64,000 nt of DNA from Alkalibacillus salilacus (GTDB taxonomy: Bacteria; Bacillota; Bacilli; Bacillales; Alkalibacillaceae). A program made the translations under genes and the position numbers. The notes beneath the pieces are model-generated. The model was not told the origin of the DNA and searched no databases. It was given only the letters and a program-made list of their open reading frames with translations. The stretch covers positions 1 to 64,000 of the forward strand of contig NZ_JAUSTQ010000012.1 in NCBI RefSeq assembly GCF_030812915.1. The letters run 5' to 3'. This document shows, piece after piece, positions 62,081 through 64,000 of this stretch; position 1 is the first letter of the stretch; each line of letters starts with the position of its first letter.

Positions 62081-63079
62081 GTGACGACAATTCGAGATGT
62101 GGCAAAGGATGCGAATGTCTCTGTTGCAACAGTCTCGCGTGTGATGAATGATAATGGTTATGTGAATCCAGAGACGCGTGAGAAAGTGAAAGAGACGATT
62201 GCTCGGTTGAATTATCAACCGAATTCGGTTGCTCGAAGTTTATATAAGAAAGAGTCGAAAACGATTGGTATTATGGTGCCGGATATTATGAACCCTTATT
62301 TCCCTGAACTTGTTCGGGGTGTAGAAGATTATTTGATTGAAAAAGGGTTTACAACGATTTTATGTAATACAGATGAGGATCCAGAAAAGGAACGACTATA
62401 CTTAGATGTTATGAAACAGCGTTATGTTGATGGTGCAATTATTGTTTCAAATACGTTAAAACGGGATCTAATTGATGAATATGATATGCCGATTGTTGCG
62501 TTGGACCGTTCGATACATGAAAATGTACCGACATTTATGGTGGATAATACGGTGGGGGCTGAGCAGGCGACACAACATTTAATTGACATTGGGTGTAAGC
62601 GTATTGCTCATGTTAGAGGTCCTGAGCATGTTGAAAACGCTACGGCACGTTACGAAGGTTATTACAAGATCATGCAACAAACTAACGGATTTCAGGAACA
62701 TTGTGTTGTTCAAGGTGATTTTGACCAAAAACAATCAGCTAAAGCAGTTAAGCAATTGTTGCAAGAACAACCAGAGATAGACGGTATTTTTGCTGGTAAC
62801 GATATTATGGCACTCGGGGCTTTGAAAGGAGCAGAATCATTAGGGATTAAAGTTCCTCAAGAATTAGCGATTATCGGATTTGACGGGATTGATTTAAGTA
62901 GTATGACGATCCCGGAATTATCAACCATGTCGCAGCCCATCTACGAGATGAGCACACAGGCAGCTGATGCGTTGATGTCGCTTATTTCTGGTCAAACTGC
63001 TGATGAAACAGAGCATATTTACCAGCCAACGTTAGAATGGCGACAATCTACTGATCGAATAAGAAAGGAAGATAATTAA
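62081..63079 (+). CDS. rbsR: Ribose operon repressor (LacI family)
   Basis: A 332-residue repressor. It begins MTTIRDVAKDANVSVATVSRVMNDNGYV (HTH), followed by the hinge YQPNSVARSLYKK and a sugar-binding domain with TIGIMVPDIMNPYFPELVRGVE, DGAIIVSNT, VALDRS, FAGNDIMALGAL and LAIIGFDGIDL. The GTG at 62081 is preferred because AAGGTGA lies 5 bases upstream; in-frame codons further upstream overlap the second operator. rbsK follows with a one-base overlap, and rbsD after that, so the ribose role is well supported by context. Confidence 0.88.
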   Translation: MTTIRDVAKDANVSVATVSRVMNDNGYVNPETREKVKETIARLNYQPNSVARSLYKKESKTIGIMVPDIMNPYFPELVRGVEDYLIEKGFTTILCNTDEDPEKERLYLDVMKQRYVDGAIIVSNTLKRDLIDEYDMPIVALDRSIHENVPTFMVDNTVGAEQATQHLIDIGCKRIAHVRGPEHVENATARYEGYYKIMQQTNGFQEHCVVQGDFDQKQSAKAVKQLLQEQPEIDGIFAGNDIMALGALKGAESLGIKVPQELAIIGFDGIDLSSMTIPELSTMSQPIYEMSTQAADALMSLISGQTADETEHIYQPTLEWRQSTDRIRKEDN

Positions 63080-63975
63080 TGGCAGCAAAAGTGACGGTCA
63101 TCGGAAGTATTAATATGGATTTAGTAGCCCAAGCAGAGCGTTTTCCGAATAAGGGTGAAACGTTATTGGGTCAAGATTTCCAAACGATTCCTGGTGGTAA
63201 AGGTGCGAATCAGGCAGTTGCTGCAGCTAAGCTAGGTGCAGACGTAACGATGATTGGCTGTGTGGGTGATGATCCATTTGGTCAGCCGTTAATTAATAAC
63301 TTGAAAGAGCAAGGCGTGAATCATTGTCAGGTCGAGACAATTGAAGGTGTTCCAACAGGGATTGCTCATATTACCGTGGCAGATCACGATAATACGATCA
63401 TCGTTGTTCCGGGCGCAAATAATCATGTAACACCTGAAATGGTTCGCCAATACGAAGAGGATATTAAAGCAAGTGATATTGTGCTGTTACAATTTGAAAT
63501 TCCGTTAGAAAGTGTGAAAGAAGTCGTTAACCTAGCGAATCAACATGGTGTGAAAGTGGTTATGAACCCAGCACCGATTCGGTCAATAAATCTCAACTTG
63601 TTAGAGAAGGTGGACTTTTTAACACCAAATGAACATGAGTTGAAGATTTTAATTGATGATGAGGAAAAAGATACTTTTTATAAAGACAATCGAGACCGCT
63701 TTTTCGTGACTTATGGATCTGAAGGCGTGCACATGGTTGAAGACGGTGAAGCTTCGATCGTTCCAGGTTATAAAGTTGATGTCGTTGATACAACAGGTGC
63801 AGGCGATACCTTTAACGGAGGCTTTGCGGTCGCGATTGCAGAGGGTCAATCATATGCTGAAGCAGCTCGTTTCGGCAATGCGGCTGGTGCATTATCGGTG
63901 AGCCAATTCGGTGCACAAACTGGGATGCCTAACCGAGAAGACGTGATGAAATTATTGAATGGAGAGCTTGGATAA
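63079..63975 (+). CDS. rbsK: Ribokinase
   Basis: A 298-residue PfkB-family kinase phosphorylating D-ribose to ribose 5-phosphate. It shows VIGSINMDLVAQAERFPNKGET, the GGKGANQAVAAAKLGA signature, VVPGANNHV, NPAPIRS, FLTPNEHEL, TYGSEGVHMVE and DTTGAGDTFNGGFAVAIAEG with the catalytic Asp. AAGGAAGATAATT precedes the ATG, which overlaps the rbsR stop. The product joins the pentose phosphate pool handled by rpiA at 33794. Confidence 0.93.
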   Translation: MAAKVTVIGSINMDLVAQAERFPNKGETLLGQDFQTIPGGKGANQAVAAAKLGADVTMIGCVGDDPFGQPLINNLKEQGVNHCQVETIEGVPTGIAHITVADHDNTIIVVPGANNHVTPEMVRQYEEDIKASDIVLLQFEIPLESVKEVVNLANQHGVKVVMNPAPIRSINLNLLEKVDFLTPNEHELKILIDDEEKDTFYKDNRDRFFVTYGSEGVHMVEDGEASIVPGYKVDVVDTTGAGDTFNGGFAVAIAEGQSYAEAARFGNAAGALSVSQFGAQTGMPNREDVMKLLNGELG

Positions 63976-63976
63976 T

Positions 63977-64000
63977 ATGAAAAAACAGGGTGTACTCAAC
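63977..64000 (+). CDS. rbsD: D-ribose pyranase, 5-prime end only
   Basis: The frame opens with MKKQGVLN and runs off the window. This matches the conserved N-terminus of RbsD (MKKxGVLN), which converts beta-pyran to beta-furan ribose, and the gene order rbsR-rbsK-rbsD is standard in Bacillaceae. Only eight codons are visible, so the call rests on position and this short match. Confidence 0.75.

Noticed and set aside
1-64000. tRNA, rRNA, riboswitches, insertion sequences, phage genes
   Set aside because: Looked for on both strands by eye; no cloverleaf clusters, transposase motifs, terminal inverted repeats with target duplications, or known riboswitch cores were recognised.

Overview
The window is about 64 kb of AT-rich, gene-dense DNA. 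Strong AGGAGG-type ribosome binding sites, YitT, VanZ, PgcA, GalU, RbsR and HPr-type proteins, and regulators of the GntR, LacI and RpiR families all point to a Bacillaceae chromosome. Many proteins are acidic, which would fit a halophilic or halotolerant member, but that is an inference. No rRNA, tRNA, insertion sequence, prophage or CRISPR array was seen.

Layout. 0-9.5 kb: a GntR/UTRA regulator, a TagE/TarM-like glycosyltransferase, a secreted M14 carboxypeptidase with ten SH3-like repeats, and a bacterial tyrosine kinase module (modulator, kinase, PHP phosphatase) with no polysaccharide genes attached. 9.5-14.1 kb: a hydantoinase/DUF917/NCS1 permease operon next to its TetR regulator. 15-17.4 kb: small lipoproteins and single-pass membrane proteins of unknown function. 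17.8-24 kb: an Lrp regulator and a PanE-like / old-yellow-enzyme / M28-like operon, divergent from a sodium symporter with a 40-residue accessory protein. 24.6-25.7 kb: zinc-ribbon membrane proteins; a deleted copy of one lies at 14.3 kb. 26-33.7 kb: a ten-gene sugar-acid operon with a LacI regulator, a TRAP transporter, KDG kinase, KDPG aldolase, and both hexulose-phosphate synthase and isomerase. 33.8-39.9 kb: rpiA, YitT, a second Gfo/Idh oxidoreductase and a GntR-ABC operon. 40-43 kb: a decaying galactonate island (a dgoD pseudogene with two internal amber codons, an HPr-like protein lacking the phosphorylatable His, an AEC carrier, and a KDG-kinase stub). 43-50 kb: pgcA, then a cluster matching the known D- to L-amino acid conversion route (NSAR racemase, GNAT, M20 deacylase) with a YkvI permease and RpiR regulator. 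50.4-57 kb: three different M20 hydrolases, an unusual regulator and an AbgT transporter. 57.4-64 kb: vanZ, galU, zinc-ribbon membrane proteins, and the start of the ribose operon rbsR-rbsK-rbsD.

The most unusual feature is noncoding. Many intergenic gaps carry arrays of a short motif repeated about every 20-21 bp (two helical turns). Several end in an inverted copy. At least three unrelated motifs (GCGCCGATA, CATCGAGT, GATTGTTA) share this design. The family is not one I recognise.
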